From NCBI GenBank assembly GCA_027257055.1, contig JAPVLO010000003.1, forward strand, positions 16,247,501 to 16,311,500: DNA of 64,000 nucleotides, in the 5' to 3' direction. Of the stretch, positions 37,050 to 47,722 are shown piece after piece; position 1 is the stretch's first letter; each line of letters opens with the position of its first letter. Made by a program: the position numbers and the translations under genes. The DNA is from Cephalopachus bancanus. Lineage: Eukaryota > Chordata > Mammalia > Primates > Tarsiidae. A model generated the notes under the pieces. The model saw nothing but the letters and a program-made list of their open reading frames with translations, was not told where the DNA came from and searched no databases.

Positions 37050-37185
37050 ACTTTTCTGCATTGGTTGGTTATTGGAATCACCAGGAGTACTTGTAAAAAA
37101 AAAAAAAAATACATATGCTTGGGCCCTGCCCACAGAGATTTTGATTTAATCATTCTGGGTGAGGCCTGAGCTCTGCTCATAATTC
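37050..37185 (+). mobile_element. MER5-type fragment
   Basis: TTATTGGAATCACCAGGAG, GGGCCCTGCCCACAGAGATT and TCATTCTGGGTGAGGCCTGA are MER5-like. Confidence 0.55.
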
Positions 37186-37204
37186 TACTGGGAGAATTAT
37201 TGGC

Positions 37205-37498
37205 TTTTTTTTCTTTTTTTGAGTCAGAATCTTACTCCATCGCCCAGGCTGGATTGCGGTGGCACTCAAGGCCACCCCATCGTCGACCTGCTTGGCTCTG
37301 GCAATCATTCCATCTCAACCTTCCAAGTAGCTGGAATTACAGATGCACACCACCACGCACAGATAATTTTTTATTTATTGTAGAGATGAGGTCTCACCAA
37401 AATACCCAGGCTGGTCTTGAACCTGTGGGCTCAGGCAATCCTCTCACCTCGCCTCCCAAAGTGCTGGGATTACAGGGTTGAGCCACCGTTCCCGGCCA
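37205..37498 (-). mobile_element. Alu dimer, antisense
   Basis: Antisense Alu starting with a T-tract and ending GCCACCGTTCCCGGCC. Confidence 0.93.
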
Positions 37499-37833
37499 GT
37501 TTGTATACTTCTAAACCTACAATTTAAGAAATGATCGACACAAAGTTTAGTAAGTCTGAGAACTTTATAGCTAAGTGAACCTCGAAGATCCCATGGTCTT
37601 ATTTTAAAGTGAGGAAGCTGAGACACTTTGATCACAAAGTTAGGTAGCCATGGCATTCGTGTTGACTGGGAGTAACCCCTATATTTATCAGATAGTGTGG
37701 TATGTTTCGCCACTGGATCACATTGTTTGAAGTTCTGCCTACCACAGCTTTAAAACTTATGAAAAAACATAAAAATTTTTTAAAAAATCATACTTATTAT
37801 AATAACAATCTGTATTCTCTTAAAAATTGTTCT

Positions 37834-38132
37834 AGCTGGGTTCGGTGGCTCAGCCTGTAATCCCGTGCCTTTGGGAGGCTGAGGTGAGTGAATTGCCTGA
37901 GCCCGCGGGTTCGAGACCCGCCTGGGCAGCGAGACCTCATCTCTACAATAAATCAAAAAAAAAAAATCAGCTGGGCATGGTAGCGCATGCCTGTAATTCC
38001 GGCTACTTGGAAGGCTGAGGCGGAAGGATCGCTGCAGCCCAGCAGGTCGAGGCTGCGGTGGCCGGGAGCGGCCACTGCACTCCAGTCCGGGCGACAGAGT
38101 GAGACTCCAACTCAAAAAAAAAAAAAAAAAAA
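37834..38132 (+). mobile_element. Alu dimer
   Basis: Lineage-type Alu flanked by AAAAATTGTTCTA on both sides. Confidence 0.95.
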
Positions 38133-38140
38133 TTGTTCTA

Positions 38141-38405
38141 AAGTCCAGGCATGATGGCTAACGCCTATAATTCCAGCACTTTGGGAGGCCAAGGCTGGAG
38201 GATCACTGGAGTCCAGGAGCAGGCTAGGCAACATAATGAGATCTTGTCTCTCCAAAAAAATTTTTTTAAGTGGCTGTGGTGGTGCACACCTATAGTTCCA
38301 GCTAGTCATGAGGCTAAGGTGGATCATTTGAGCCCAGGAGGTCCAGGCTGCAGTGAGCCTCCAACCCGGGCAACCAAGTGAGACCCCAACTGAAAAAAAA
38401 AAAAA
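38141..38405 (+). mobile_element. Alu, older type
   Basis: GTCCAGGCATGATGGCTAAC start and old-type changes; sits head-to-tail after the previous Alu. Confidence 0.9.
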
Positions 38406-38523
38406 GATTCTGGAGAACCAGATTCAAACCTGCAAAACAAGAATGCAAATTACTATAAAGCTCATTTAAAGATGCTTTGCATACATTATTGACAGAGAAG
38501 ATTAGTACATACCACAGGACTGT
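38370..38523. repeat. Direct duplication, copy 2
   Basis: The second copy of the segment at 36885-37035. Here it follows the complete Alu at 38141-38405, so the copied unit included an Alu 3' end. Confidence 0.85.
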
Positions 38524-38690
38524 GCTCATGAGAACGAAAATAGTTCAGACATTCTAGAGTTTTTCAGGATCTAGTGGTTATTATGTATTCATTTCAAAGT
38601 ACAGTTTATGACCCTACCAGTTCCATTATGGTGGAAAGAAAGCAAACATTGCAAAATAGCACATATCTCTACAGAACTGCAAGGATATGC

Positions 38691-38998
38691 TTTTTTTTTT
38701 TTTTTTTTTTTTTTTTTGAGTTGGAGTCTCACTGTCACCCAGACTGGAGTGCAGTGGCCGCTCCCAGTCACCGCAGACTCGACCTACTGGGTTCCGGCGA
38801 TCCTTCCGCCTCAGCCTTCCGAGTAGCTGGAACTACAGGCACGCGCTACCACGCCCGGCTAATTTTTGGTTTTATTGTAGAGATCAGGTCTCTCCAAGTT
38901 GCCCAGGCGGGTCTCGAATCCGCGGGCTCAGGCAATCCACTCACCTAGGCCTCCCAAAACGCTGGGATTACAGGCTGAGCCACCACCGTGCCCAGCTG
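38691..38998 (-). mobile_element. Alu dimer, antisense
   Basis: Begins with a 25-T tract. GGATATGC on both sides is the likely target duplication. Confidence 0.95.
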
Positions 38999-39042
38999 GA
39001 TATGCATTTAATTGAATAGTTTGCTTTAAGAATATTGATGTC

Positions 39043-39315
39043 GGCCAGGTGCAGTGGCTCAGCTGTAATCTCAGCCCTTTGGGAGGCCGAGGTGAGAGGA
39101 TTGCCTGAGCCCAGGGGTTCAAGACCAGCCTGGGAAACTTGGTGAGAACTCATCTCTACAATAAATCACAAAGTTCCAGCTACTTGGAAGGCTGAGGCAG
39201 AAGGATCGCCTAAGCCCAGCAAGTCAAGCAAGTCGAGGCTGTGGTGACCATGAGCGTGCCACTGCACTCCTCCAGCCTGGGCAACAAGAGTGAGACTCCA
39301 ACTCAAAAAAAAATA
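39043..39315 (+). mobile_element. Alu dimer
   Basis: Sense Alu only about 45 bp after an antisense copy. The linker is shortened (ATAAATCACAAAGTTCCAGC). Confidence 0.93.
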
Positions 39316-39721
39316 CTGATATCTGCAAGAGAGTTTAAAATCACTATCTTAGCATTTTCTAAAAACAAAAATACTTATCTTTTAAGAGAGCCCTAAGCAG
39401 CTGGTTGCTTACGTGCCAAAACGTACTAAACCTTCCCCAGTTCTGGGAGAGATTGGCAGAGACTGTGGGTGTCTGTGGAGTGGTTTCATGTGGTGCTGTT
39501 CAGACTATTAGTCATGCAGGCATCTATACTAATAGCATGAGCTTGTGATTAGCTAAACAATTTTAGGGACATTGTTTATCTGTCTACAGGGACTGAGAGT
39601 ATTTGCACCACCCTGTGCTGCGTGCACACCTCCCATTGTGGTCATGCCACCTTTGTCTTCTGACCCTGTCACTAGCTCTGGAACTTCTGTATCATCTTCC
39701 CCTTAAGACTAACCAACACCA

Positions 39722-40024
39722 TGGCTGGGATCAGTGTCTCAACCTGTAATCCCAGCACTTTGTGAGGCCGAGACTGGTGGATTGCCTGAGCCTGCTTGTT
39801 CGAGACCAGTTTGGGCAACTTGGTGAGAACTTGTCTCTACAATAAAATTAAAAAATGAAAAATTAGCCCGGCATGGTAGCGCACACCTGTAGTTCTGGCC
39901 ACTTGGAAGGCTGAGGCAGAAGGATCGCCGGAGCCCAGCATGTCGATGCTGGGGTGGCTGTGAGTGTGCCACTGCACTCCAGCCTGGACGACAGAGTGAG
40001 ACTCCAACTCAAAAAAAAAAAAAA
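39722..40024 (+). mobile_element. Alu dimer
   Basis: Flanked by GACTAACCAACACCA and GACTGACCAACACCA. Confidence 0.95.
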
Positions 40025-40159
40025 GACTGACCAACACCAGGCCAGCCCAAGGAACATGCTGGAGAAATCCAGCAGACTATTATACACAACAGTTCTGGAA
40101 CATGGGGAAGGAGTGAGCTTGGGAGTAATTTCCCTAGAGGTGATGGCTGGAGACAGTAA

Positions 40160-40454
40160 ATTTTTTTTTTGGAGTTGGAGTCTCACTCTGTCGCCCAGGC
40201 TGGAGTGCAGTGGCACACTCACGGCTACCGCAGGCTCTAACTGCTGGGTTCAGGTGATCCTTCTGCCTTAGCCTTCCAAGTAGCTGGAATTATAGGCATG
40301 CGCCACCACATCCAGCTAATTTTTTGATTTATTGTAGAGATGAGGTCTCACCGAGTTACCCAGGCTGGTCTCAAATCCGTGGGCTCAGGCAATCCACTCA
40401 CCTCGGTCTCCCAAAGTGCTGGGATTATGGCTGTGAGCCACCGTGCCTGGCCAT
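40160..40454 (-). mobile_element. Alu dimer, antisense
   Basis: Antisense Alu ending GCCACCGTGCCTGGCC, 135 bp from the preceding sense copy. Confidence 0.94.
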
Positions 40455-42289
40455 GACAATAAATTTAATAACCAAAGACAGTGTCAACAGAAGAGAACTA
40501 AGGACGGAATCTTGGGGACCTATTTAGAGGTACCATGGGAGAAAAACATCTAGAAGAGAGGCCGCCAAACCTGGAGTCTGAATGGGCTTTTTGGTGGCGT
40601 GTGACTTAGGGCAGCTTACATTCCGAGCCCAGGTTTATTGGCACATAGACTGGGGGACATTAAAGCACCTCCTGTGATTGTAGAGATGATTAAATAAGAT
40701 CATGTAGGTAAAGTGTAGTGAGCATTCCTTTTCACTTTCAAAGAAGAAAGGAGTAGCGAAAGAGGGTACTGCAGGTAGCTTGGAAAGAGACATCAAGAAA
40801 GAAAGTGATCTAGGGAGGGGTTGTGCACATTAAAAATGAGAAGAGGCTGGTGAATTCTGGAGGGGGAACTCCCTGTGGAGTTTCTGGTGTTGGGTCTCAG
40901 ACCATCGTGAATTGTCTCAGATGATGATGGGTGAGGAATCCACATGGAAGTCATACAGCCTCTTCGTGAGTGATTTTCTTGTTTTACGCTATGATTATTT
41001 TCTTCAGTGAGAGAGAAAAAGGTGGAACTCCCATAGCCAGAAATTGCTCCTAAAACTAAGAGTGCTTGTATGACTCTGGTGCCAAAGAGACATTTTTAAA
41101 ATGGCTACTTCTAGGAAGCCAGCAGGGTAGAGAAGAAGCATAAGTCGGATTCTTTGGGCTCAGTTGCATGTAATGAAGAAATGAAAACTGTGGGCACAGA
41201 CAACAGGAAACTACAACAATGACGCATCTCCCACCCAAGGTCCCAGTAATACTAGGCTCAAAAAGAATTCAGACTTGAAAAAGTGAGTTTTATTTCTCCC
41301 AAATTCAAATCAGAGATAATTGAAGAGCGATTGTCCATCCCAGTATCCCAGTCTTGTGACCTTATTCTAGACCCTCTCCCTATGACCATGCAATCAGCCT
41401 CCAGTAAGGAGTTTTGGGGTCCCCAACCCTGCCCACAATCTGCACCTTTTCTCATTTGCTTATTCTTGCTTCTGTTGCTTCCTTTGCTTTCTGTTTTGTC
41501 TCTACATTGACCTAGAGCTAAACTTCTTGACGTTGGCTTCTTTTTCTGACCCCATGTTCCTCAGCGTAACTCAAAGCCGAGGAAAAGGTAGTCCCTCCTT
41601 TTCTATTCTCATTTCACATCACTGTCTGCAGCCTGAGCTCTCCACCCCCAACTCAGGGCGTCCTTCTCCAGACCACTCTACTCCCCACGGGGGACCAGGG
41701 CTTCCTTGCTCCCCTGCTGACTCCTTAGCCTGAAAGTTCCTCTCCCTCCCTCTGTTTCCGCCTTCTCTGCCTATTGGGATCCATCCACCCTCAAACCTCA
41801 GCTCACATTCAACTCAGGACTTCTCCAGAGTCCTGTGTGCTCATATTTTGTCCCTTTGGTTTTGTCAGACATTTCACTTAGGTTTCTGCAAATCAAGTCC
41901 AGCTTTTCAAGGACCTGGACATGTCATTTTTGTGCCCCTTTTGTTCCCCTCCCTTTTCTCCAGTGTATTCACATAATAATCACTCAGGATGTGTCTGTTA
42001 TTGACAGTCAAAATCTGGCAGAAATGTTTACCACCTTTTCACCTTCTCATTGTGTTAGCAAGGCATTTGCTATTTTATCTCTTGCTCCCTCCCCTGCTAA
42101 AATTTCCTTTCCCTCTTCTGGAGTCTTCCAGTTTTTTGGTTTGTTTGTTTTTTTTACTTTGAGAAGCCAACAGTTATTAGAAGGAATAAAAAGGTGACCA
42201 TGTTAAATCTGTCTCATCAATATTCTACAAACCCACTGAGTCTCGTGTTTTTTTTTTTTTTAAGGTCACACATTGTTTTGGGATCACAA

Positions 42290-42720
42290 AAATAGTACAT
42301 ATTTACTCTAAACCTGAAACATAAAAATTGATAAAAGCACTCCTAGGTATATATCCCCAAAAGCTGGAAACAGAAAGCATGTCCACATAAAAATTTGTGC
42401 ATGAATGTTCACAGCAGCATTATTCAGAATAACCAATGGGTGGAGACAATCCAAATGTCCATCAACTGATGAAGTGATACACATATTTTGATATACCCAA
42501 ACAATGAATTATTAATCCCTAAAATGTGAATGCATGCCACAATATGGATGAACCTTGAAAACATTATGCCACATGAAAGAAGTCAGATGCAAAAGGCCAC
42601 ATAGTGTATGATTCTATTTGTAAGAAATATCTAGACTAGACCGATTCATGGAGACAGGAAGTAAGTTAGTGGTTGCCAGAGGTTGGGGAATGACAGGAAT
42701 GGGATGGGAATGATTATTAA
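42290..42720 (+). mobile_element. Old L1 3' region
   Basis: CACTCCTAGGTATATATCCC, TGTTCACAGCAGCATTATTC, CCAAATGTCCATCAACTGAT and TGAACCTTGAAAACATTATG are typical old L1 ORF2 3' sequence. Confidence 0.85.
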
Positions 42721-42966
42721 CAGTGGTCACTACTTTTACTTTCTTTGAGGGGTTTGACAAAAATGTTTGCAAAGGAAAAATAAATATCACTGTTAATGTA
42801 TTATTTCCTCCCAGTGTCCTGGCACATGTTACTGATGTGCCTTCCAGAAAGGGTGTGTGCATTGTTCATTACTTGGCATCCTTGCTAGAACTCAGAATTG
42901 CTACTTTATAAGTGTTTCTATATTTGACAGATTAAAGTATTGTACATCATTCTTTAAATATGCGAA

Positions 42967-43258
42967 TTTTTTTTTTTTGAGTTGCTATCTCTCTGTGTCA
43001 CCCAGGCTGGAGTGCAGTGACACAATCACAGCTCACCACAGCCTCGACCTCCTGGGCTCAGGCAATCCTTCTGCCTTACCCTTCTGAATAGCTAGGACTA
43101 CAGGCATGCCCAGCTAAAAAATTTTTTTATTTTTTTGTGGAGACAAGGTCTGGCTATGCTGCCTAGGCTGGTCTCAAAATCCTGGGCTCAAGCAATCCTC
43201 CTGCCTCAGCTTCCTAAAGTGCCGGGGTTACAGGCATGAACCATCACCTCCCAGCCCA
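42967..43258 (-). mobile_element. Alu, older type, antisense
   Basis: T-tract then GAGTTGCTATCTCTCTGTGT. It carries the older linker and small deletions. Confidence 0.92.
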
Positions 43259-43479
43259 TATTTTCTACATTTAAAAAAGTCAGTTTTAGTCATTTACACC
43301 ATAGAGATGCATGTAGCATGTTCATAATTCTTTTCAAAAATTTTCTTCTTCTGGTCATACCTGCTGTCAAGCAAGAGAGGTTTGCATCCCCTGTGCTGAT
43401 TGAACTTGGGCTTCTGTGATGACAGAAAACAGAATTGCAGCCAAGTTTATCCTTCCCGTGTCTATCAATACTTTCTTCC

Positions 43480-44120
43480 TATAAAGAAAGCCTGACCCTG
43501 TTACTCCTCCTCTTAAAACCTTAGTGGATCACCAGAGCCCAGCAGGTCGAGGCTGCGGTGGCTGGGAGCGGCCACTGCACTCCAGTCTGGGTGACAGAGT
43601 GAGACTCCAACTCAAAAAAAAAAAAACCTTAGTGGACCTTCAGGATAAAGCCCAAGCTTTTCTCGTGGTAGAGAGGCCATTTTAGGTTAGGCTTCAGCCA
43701 AACCCTCCAGTCTCCTCCTTCATCACTTTTCCTAAGCCTCTCCTGTAAATTCTCCTCATAGTAAACTTCCTGCAGTTTCCTGATGTCAGGCCTTGCCTGC
43801 TCTGGACTTTGGGGCATATTGCTTCCTTCACTGGGTCCCCCAATTCCTGTAACTAATCCCCACTCTGATGGGCTTTCCTGCCTTATCTTCATGTGGTGGC
43901 ATACCTGGTGTCTATGCCTCCCCAGCCTCACCCTTCACTTCTGTTCTAGCACTTAACACACTAATTATTTTAATTGCCCCTTTAGTTGTTTGCATTCTTC
44001 ATTAGATTAAGAATGTCAAGGACAGGAAAGATCTGTAAATTACTTGACTTTGTTCCCAAGCACCTAACTCAGGGCCTTACATGAAATCCTTTTTACTGAA
44101 CAAATTAATGAACAAATAAA
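43480..44120 (+). mobile_element. L2 LINE 3' region, interrupted
   Basis: CTGTTACTCCTCCTCTTAAA, AGGATAAAGCCCAAGC and the ending CAAATTAATGAACAAATAAA are L2-like. A truncated Alu splits it at 43528-43626. Confidence 0.65.
43528..43626 (+). mobile_element. Alu right-arm fragment with target duplications
   Basis: Only about 100 bp of the right arm plus an A-tail. The 13-bp duplication AAAACCTTAGTGG is perfect at 43515-43527 and 43623-43635, so this is a 5'-truncated insertion, not a decayed full copy. Confidence 0.95.
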
Positions 44121-44312
44121 GATGAGCCTGCCTGAATCACTAGTATTATGCCTTCAGCTGATCACACAGTGACGCAGAGTGCAGACTGTGCAGCCAGACT
44201 TGAGTTCGCTGTCCAGCATCACCATTTGCTTCCTGTACAACCTCTCTGTGCCTCAGTGGACAGCAGTGTTATCTACTTCTCAGAGTTGATAAGAGAATTA
44301 AAGGAGAAAATG

Positions 44313-44618
44313 TAGCCAGGAACAATGACTCACATCTGTAATCCCAGCACTTTGGGAGGCCAAGATGAGAGGATTGCTTGAGCCCAGGAGTTTGAGATCA
44401 GCCTGGGCAACATAGTGTGGCCTCACATCTTAAAAAATATATATACAAAAACTAGCCAGGTGTGGTGACACACGCCTGTAGACTTGTATCCCCAGTTACT
44501 TGGGAGGCTGAGACTGAAGGATCATCTGAGCCCAGGAAGTCAAGGCTACAGTGAGCTCTGATGGTGCCACTACACTTAAGCCTGGGCAAGAGAGTGAGAC
44601 CTCAACTCAGAAAAAAAG
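44313..44618 (+). mobile_element. Alu, older type
   Basis: CCAGGAACAATGACTCACAT start; an extra GACTTGTATC-like insert sits in the linker region. Confidence 0.9.
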
Positions 44619-45141
44619 GTGGAGGAGAAAAGGCTTGCGAAAAGCTACATTCTCAATAAAAGTTTTGTGTGGCTAGGATATGGATCTCAACTACTAGACT
44701 CCGGTCACTAAATGAAAATAAAAGCTTGACTGCCCAGTGGACAAAGTAGCTCTTCCTTCTGCAAGACTTGAAGAAGAAATTGTTCATAATCTGCCGGAGA
44801 AAGGTGCATGATTTTCACAAAGAGAACCCACACTTAGCCCTTGATGATTCAGAGTAAATATTCTAGTGTTCAAGGAGAAAATCAATCTGATTTATTTGAA
44901 CTATTATAAATAGCGCTGTTGTAGCCAGCGTAATATCGTCCAGAATATTAGAGCCAATGGATTGACCTACAAAGCCCAAAAGCAGCTGGAAGACCTCATT
45001 GCATAGACCTGTATTCTTATAAGAACAGCCCACAAAGTCTGAAGACTAACGTGTTCACAGCAGAGCACTGCACCTAGACTATGATGTACCCACACCATGG
45101 ACAACATTCAAGGGATTTTACCCAGCTGGAATGTTTACAGT

Positions 45142-45500
45142 TGAAGGGCCACCGCCAGCCACAAGTAAAGCCACATCCCTGCCCTTTCCTGGAAAGAGGC
45201 CTAAACCCAACCCCCACAAAAAATGGCAACCCGGAAAACTAAAATGGTGACTGAAATGGTGCCTTCCGGGTTCTTCCTCTGCACACTTTCCCGCGCCGGT
45301 GAAAAATCCCCCAACCTAAGTGAAGCTCTGCCAGCCAACCTATAAGTGACTGACAGGTCGCCCTAAGCCACTATAAAGGCCGCCGCGCCCTTGCCTCGGG
45401 GCTACAGCCTGACCCTCAGGTCCTGTAGCCACTGCGTTCAACCCATTAAATCTCTTGGCCTTAACAGGTGTTGAGTCTCACTGTGCGCCACCATCTTTCA
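45142..45500 (+). repeat. ERV-A 5' LTR
   Basis: Runs from TGAAGGGCCACC to CACCATCTTTCA. It has a TATA box (TATAAA at 45372-45377) and an ATTAAA polyadenylation signal at 45445-45450, which puts the R region between them in the usual order U3-R-U5. Confidence 0.93.
45372..45377 (+). promoter_or_regulatory. ERV-A LTR TATA box
   Basis: CCACTATAAAGGCC in U3. The matching site in the 3' LTR reads CTGATAAAGG, so that copy has lost the core TATA. Confidence 0.75.
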
Positions 45501-45501
45501 T

Positions 45502-45523
45502 TGGTGCCGTGGCTCGGATCGGG
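45502..45523 (+). other. ERV-A primer binding site, tRNA-His type
   Basis: TGGTGCCGTGGCTCGGATCGGG begins one base after the LTR. It pairs with the 3' end of tRNA-His (CGAGTCACGGCACCA) with one mismatch in the first 18 bases. A tRNA-His primer is the defining trait of the HERV-H group. Confidence 0.88.
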
Positions 45524-45636
45524 TTCCTCTTGCCCTCAGGCGAGACCCCGTTCTGGCGCCAGTGGGACTCACCCCTTAAGGCCTTTGCCCACTTTCTTGA
45601 ACGCCAGCGCTGCATTCATCACCAACCCTCGAATTG

Positions 45637-45642
45637 GTAAGT
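45637..45642 (+). promoter_or_regulatory. ERV-A leader splice donor
   Basis: GAATTG followed by GTAAGT, 136 bp after the LTR. The same donor is kept in ERV-B at 59474. It is the expected donor for env-type subgenomic transcripts. Confidence 0.65.
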
Positions 45643-46016
45643 GTCCCCTAAACAAAAAACCTAAAACCTTGCCTGGGATAACTGGAGGGAACTGACCGTT
45701 GATGGTCCGGCAGCCCCTTCGGCCCCGGGCAAGGTGGGGGACAACACCCCACCTAGGTCTTTAAGGCCACTGTGGACTCCTACCGGTTTTCCCCTCCCTT
45801 GGCTGTCAGAAATTTCGAGTCTGCTCCCTCCCACCGTCCAGTTTTGGGTATCCTCCTCGTTAAAAATCCTGGTACCAGGTTACCCTCAACCTCCTTGATT
45901 CTCCAGAAGAATCACGGGTTGTAATAACATCCCGTGACGACAGGCTTTATTGCAACCTCCTCATATCCTGACAGCCAGCTGTCCAGGGGACGCCCTGCTC
46001 AGCCCCAGCTGTTAAA

Positions 46017-47509
46017 ATGGGAAACTCGTCATCCCTGCTGGCCGACTCACCCTCAAATGCCTCTTAGACAAACTCTCCACTCTCTCTCTCACTCCCAACA
46101 TTAAACCCAAGCATCTAATCTGCTTCAGTACCCAAGACTGGCCCACCTATCGCCTAGATAACCAAAATAAGTGGCCCCCTTACAGGACCTCTATAACTTC
46201 TGTGAGCATTCAAAAAAGTGGGCAGAGATTCCCTGTGGGCAGAGATTCCCTATGTCCAGTCTTTCTCTCTACTCCGGGAACACCCTTGTCTCTGCCTCCA
46301 ATGTAAACCAGTTCACCTCCTCGTGGCTGCAAAAGGCCCCTCTCTCCTGCTAATGCCGCCACCTCCCTCCTCTGTCTCTGACTTCAACCCAGCAGATGAA
46401 CCTCCTCCCTATCAACAACCCCCGCAGCTTCCTCTCCCGTTGGCTCCTGCCGTCCCTAATCTTTACCCACCCCTTCCTCTAGTTCCCACTACCCCGTGCA
46501 GTCCTCCTGTTATCCGCTCCAAGATAGCCCTGGCCACCCTCGCTCTTCTCCGCGAGGTGGCAGGCGCTGAAGGCATTGTTCGGGTTCATGTCCATTCTCT
46601 ATCTCAGACCTGTCCCAGGTAGAAAAACGCCTCGGGTCCTTCACAACTAACCCAACCACTTATATCAAGAAATTCCAATACCTCCTCCAAGCCTATAGCC
46701 TCACCTTTCACGACATCTACATGGTTCTCTCCAACACCCTACTCCCCAAAGAGCACAAAAGAGTATCAGAACAGGCTAAAACATATGCAGATGAGGTCCA
46801 TCAGACCTCCCCAGCACACCCCCTCAGGGCAGTGGCAGTCCCAGACCAGGACCCTGGCTGGGACTATAAGTCCCCCAACGTCCTCGGCGCCAGAGATGAG
46901 TTCTCTACCTGTCTTGTTTCCGAGTTGAGGTGGGCAGCACAAAAGGTTGTTAATTTTTAAAAACTCCAGGAAGTGGTCCAAGACAAAAACGAAAACTGCT
47001 CCTCCTTCCTTGATCGCCTTACCAAGGCCCTCCAACAATTTACTAATTTAGACCCAGAAACCCCAGACGGTTGTCAACTCCTTAGGACTTACTTCTTCTC
47101 CCAGAGCTACCCTGACATTAAAGCTGCATTTAAAAAGCTAGATCAAGGTCCCCTTACACCCCAAATTGAGGTTTTGGCTGCCGCCTTCAAGGTGTACCAC
47201 AACCGAGACAAAAAGGCTAAGCAGCAAAAATACCAAATGCTGGCTCAGGCTCTTCGCGGGACAGACACTGGCCCTCGCAGCGGTAGAGGAGGTGTCCAGA
47301 ACAAACACGACCCTCCAGGGCCCTGTTTCAAATGCAACAAGGAGGGACATTGGGCGCGAGCCTGCCCTAACCCTAAACCTCCATCAAAACCTTGCCCCAA
47401 ATGCAATCTTCCAGGACATTGGGCGGTGGACTGCCCCAGCCCCCAGAGAGGAGCAGGATCAGCCCCCAACTCCACCCTGGACCTACTGGGCGTGGCCACT
47501 TTGGAATGA
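46017..47509 (+). pseudogene. ERV-A gag remnant
   Basis: The start at 46017 reads MGNSSSLLADSPSNAS and then TAG at 46065; the MGN start suits N-myristoylation. Matrix-like sequence continues in another frame. A 17-bp tandem duplication at 46218-46251 shifts frame again. A proline-rich stretch contains a PPPY late-domain motif (46401-46412). Capsid follows in the frame of 46721-47509, broken by one TAA at 46958-46960. Nucleocapsid has two CCHC knuckles: CFKCNKEGHWARAC and CPKCNLPGHWAVDC. Domain order MA, proline-rich, CA, NC is that of a gammaretrovirus-like Gag, though two knuckles are more than the single one of murine-type viruses. It is a broken gene. Confidence 0.88.
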
Positions 47510-47722
47510 CGGGGCCCTGGGTTTCCCCACCCAATGCATATCTCAAATGCTCGGGAGCCTAGGGTCAGAATTACAGTTGACGGACATCCCATTCTCTTCC
47601 TGCTAGACACTGGAGCCACCCTTTCTGTCCTGCGGGAGTTCTGGGGACCAACCTCACCGTCCCAATCCCCGGTAGTCGGGGTAGGGGGCCAAACCTTCAT
47701 CCCACATAATCACAAGATGTGA
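47510..47722 (+). pseudogene. ERV-A protease, 3'-truncated
   Basis: The frame continues from gag after the single TGA at 47507-47509 and reads to 47722. It contains the aspartic protease active site LLDTGATLSVL and a flap-like GVGGQTF. The gag and protease frames being identical with one stop between them is the arrangement used for stop-codon readthrough in gammaretroviruses. About half of the protease is present; the sequence then jumps towards env, with reverse transcriptase, RNase H and integrase missing. Confidence 0.82.

Larger units (their letters stand above)
36746..45141. other. Gene-free flank between UGCG and ERV-A
   Basis: Contains ten Alu copies, an old sense L1 end (42290-42720), an L2 (43480-44120) and one copy each of a 150-bp direct duplication. 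The interval 40500-42280 looks like unique sequence with no gene signature. The interval 44640-45141 shows nothing I can name. Confidence 0.7.

Noticed and set aside
37780..38115. 111-codon minus-strand frame and many similar ones with [18 protein letters not shown] sequence
   Set aside because: These are translated antisense Alus, the usual source of such frames.
40500..42250. Possible host exons in the Alu-free stretch after UGCG
   Set aside because: Open frames here (for example 41835-42197) lack recognisable domains and flanking splice sites; pyrimidine-rich composition explains them.
47166..47700. 150-codon frames on both strands across ERV-A nucleocapsid and protease
   Set aside because: They are shadows of the gag/protease frame, which carries both zinc knuckles and the DTGA site.
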